Position numbers and translations under genes: made by a program. The notes under the pieces are model-generated. The model saw nothing but the letters and a program-made list of their open reading frames with translations. It ran no database searches and was not told the DNA's origin. Below are positions 5,476-6,970 of a stretch of DNA of 6,970 nucleotides, in pieces (position 1 is the first letter of the stretch; every line of letters begins with the position of its first letter). The DNA is from an uncultured Pseudomonadota bacterium (lineage in GTDB: Bacteria; SAR324; NAC60-12), in assembly GCA_913056375.1 (NCBI GenBank), contig CAJXNF010000151.1:1-6970 (forward strand). Reading direction: 5' to 3'.

Positions 5476-6970
5476 GTCCAGAATTCCATGAAGGCTGCTG
5501 CGGAGGAATCAGAATATTTTTTGATGAACTTGTTTTGGAGCGTTTCCCTTCAAAAATCTGGTTACTGAGAACAGGCCAAAGTGCTCTTCCGGTATGACTG
5601 GCTTCACAAGCCATGACTTGCTCGGGCGTTCCAGTTACAACCACCTCACCTCCGTGAATTCCTCCTTCGGGTCCAAGATCAATAATCCAATCAGCTGATT
5701 TAATGACTTCCAAGTTGTGCTCAATGATCACCATTGTTCCGCCATCATCCACAATTCTATGGAGCACCTCTAGTAGACGCCTCACATCATCGATATGTAG
5801 TCCCGTGGTTGGTTCATCCAGAATGTAAAGTGTTTCTCCTTTAGATCTGCGAGAGAGTTCAGCCGAGAGTTTCAGCCGTTGTGCTTCCCCGCCTGAGAGA
5901 GTATTCCCCGCCTGACCCAACTTCATATAGCCAAGACCCACATCCCTCAGGGTTTGTAGAATTCTTAAGATCTTGTGCTGAGCTGCAAACAGTTGACAAG
6001 CTTGTTCAATTTCAAGGTTCAGTACATCCGCGATTGTGTGCCCCTTGTACTCTACACTCAAAGTTTCCCGATTGTATCTCTTGCCGTGACATTGATCACA
6101 AGTTACCCAAACGTCGGAGAGAAAGTGCATTTCAATCAGATGATATCCCTGACCATCGCAGGCTGCACATCTTCCTTCGACAGAATTAAAAGAAAAACGT
6201 CTTGGAGCAAATCCTCTTTGTCTTGCTGCAGGAAGTTGGGAAAACAGATCCCGAATTGGCGACAGTGCACCCGTGTATGTGGAGGGATTACTTCTGGGGG
6301 TACGACCAATCGGCTCCTGATCAATGATTCTCAGATACTTTAATTGTTCTAAGCCCTTGATCGCCTTGTGTTCTCCAATTTCACCAACATACCCAGAAAG
6401 CTTCTTTGCTACCGCTTTCTGCAAGACATCAATGATCAAAGAAGATTTACCAGAACCGCTCACACCCGTGACAACCGTCAGACAGCCCTTCGGGATGTCA
6501 ACGGAAATATCCTTGAGATTATTTGCCTTGGCGTTGGAGATCGTGATTTGTCGTGCGGGGTTGGGCTGTCTCCTATGTGGAATCGGAATCCTTTGTTCAT
6601 GACTCAAGTATTGCCCAGTGAGAGATTCTGAATCCAGGGCTAAATCGCCTGGTGTCCCAGATGCGATGATTTTTCCACCATAGTGTCCAGCCCCAGGACC
6701 AATATCAATCAGATGATCCGCGCGATTGATCACATCAAGATCATGTTCAACTAGCAGGACCGTGTTTCCAAGGTCACGTAGCTGTAGCAAAGTTTTCAAT
6801 AATCGCTCTGTATCTCTTGGGTGCAGGCCAATCGTAGGTTCATCCAGAACATACAGCACCCCAGTCAGTCCAGAGCCAATTTGAGAAGCTAGACGAATGC
6901 GTTGAGCTTCGCCACCTGAGAGCGTGTTGGATCGCTGATCTAGTGTAAGGTAGCCGAGTCCTACATTGCG
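5453..6970 (-). CDS. uvrA: Excinuclease ABC subunit UvrA, C-terminal part (5' end beyond window)
   Basis: UvrA is the ATP-dependent damage-recognition subunit of nucleotide excision repair; as a dimer it loads UvrB onto lesions. The frame is open from base 6970 (entering in codon phase) to the TAG at 5453-5455, giving 505 residues, about half of a standard 940-residue UvrA. A GTG at 6857-6859 is internal Val, not the start. In partial numbering: first ABC domain signature LSGGEAQRI (17-25), Walker B VLYVLDEP (38-45) and LLVEHDLDVI; then LTGQYLS; second-domain Walker A GVSGSGKSS (169-177), QEPIGRTPRSNPSTYTG (218-234), zinc module CxxC-19-CxxC (Cys268, 271, 291, 294), second signature LSGGEAQRL (358-366), Walker B LYILDEPTTGLH (381-392) and the IIEHNLEVIKSADWIIDLGPEGG block. 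All ATPase and zinc residues in view are intact. A tail of 37 residues follows the usual LWPVL end. It is convergent with ttuD. Confidence 0.95.
   Translation of the reverse strand, partial: RNVGLGYLTLDQRSNTLSGGEAQRIRLASQIGSGLTGVLYVLDEPTIGLHPRDTERLLKTLLQLRDLGNTVLLVEHDLDVINRADHLIDIGPGAGHYGGKIIASGTPGDLALDSESLTGQYLSHEQRIPIPHRRQPNPARQITISNAKANNLKDISVDIPKGCLTVVTGVSGSGKSSLIIDVLQKAVAKKLSGYVGEIGEHKAIKGLEQLKYLRIIDQEPIGRTPRSNPSTYTGALSPIRDLFSQLPAARQRGFAPRRFSFNSVEGRCAACDGQGYHLIEMHFLSDVWVTCDQCHGKRYNRETLSVEYKGHTIADVLNLEIEQACQLFAAQHKILRILQTLRDVGLGYMKLGQAGNTLSGGEAQRLKLSAELSRRSKGETLYILDEPTTGLHIDDVRRLLEVLHRIVDDGGTMVIIEHNLEVIKSADWIIDLGPEGGIHGGEVVVTGTPEQVMACEASHTGRALWPVLSNQIFEGKRSKTSSSKNILIPPQQPSWNSGLTADQRR

Noticed and set aside
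5516..5521. T-run TTTTTT as a terminator downstream of ttuD
   Set aside because: No GC-rich inverted repeat precedes it, and it lies within uvrA coding sequence (in the C-terminal tail).
5881..6631. Several plus-strand open frames of 87-122 codons
   Set aside because: They lie antisense to strongly conserved uvrA codons (zinc module, Walker A), have no ribosome-binding site and encode no recognisable domain; they are shadows of uvrA.
6857..6859. GTG as a possible start of the minus-strand gene
   Set aside because: The frame continues upstream to the window edge with the conserved UvrA signature LSGGEAQRIRLASQIGSGLTG, so GTG is an internal valine.

Overview
This window holds five protein-coding genes packed tightly on a moderately AT-rich bacterial chromosome (G+C in the 40s by eye). 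The host is a Gram-negative (diderm) bacterium: gene 2 encodes a secreted protein with a likely outer-membrane beta-barrel end, and gene 1 is a glutathione-dependent enzyme, which fits a glutathione-using lineage such as a proteobacterium or relative. Most starts lack a strong Shine-Dalgarno sequence. The exact lineage cannot be fixed from this sequence. No tRNA, rRNA, CRISPR array, insertion sequence or phage gene was seen.

Layout. (1) 48-1058 (+): glutathionyl-hydroquinone reductase of the YqjG/ECM4 family, complete. (2) 1068-3209 (+), only 9 nt downstream: a 713-residue exported protein I cannot name. It looks modular: signal peptide, a mixed alpha/beta segment resembling LPP20-type lipoprotein domains, an Ig-like beta segment, a TPR-like/coiled-coil stretch, and a beta-rich end finishing in Phe. 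(3) 3210-3350: a 141-nt non-coding gap with weak promoter-like elements and a short inverted repeat. (4) 3351-4133 (+): hydroxypyruvate isomerase (Hyi). (5) 4180-5475 (+): MOFRL-type glycerate 2-kinase (TtuD/GckA), 46 nt downstream and probably cotranscribed with hyi. (6) 5453-6970 (-): the C-terminal 505 residues of excinuclease UvrA, convergent with and overlapping the kinase gene by 23 nt; its 5' part lies beyond the right edge.

How they fit together. hyi and ttuD form a small C3 module: Hyi interconverts hydroxypyruvate and tartronate semialdehyde, a reductase encoded elsewhere would make D-glycerate, and the kinase would deliver 2-phosphoglycerate to lower glycolysis. The first two genes look cotranscribed but have no evident shared biochemistry. 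uvrA is an unrelated housekeeping repair gene. The part most likely to be undescribed is the 713-residue envelope protein; the rest is well-known biology. I do not see convincing evidence of a new multi-gene system here.
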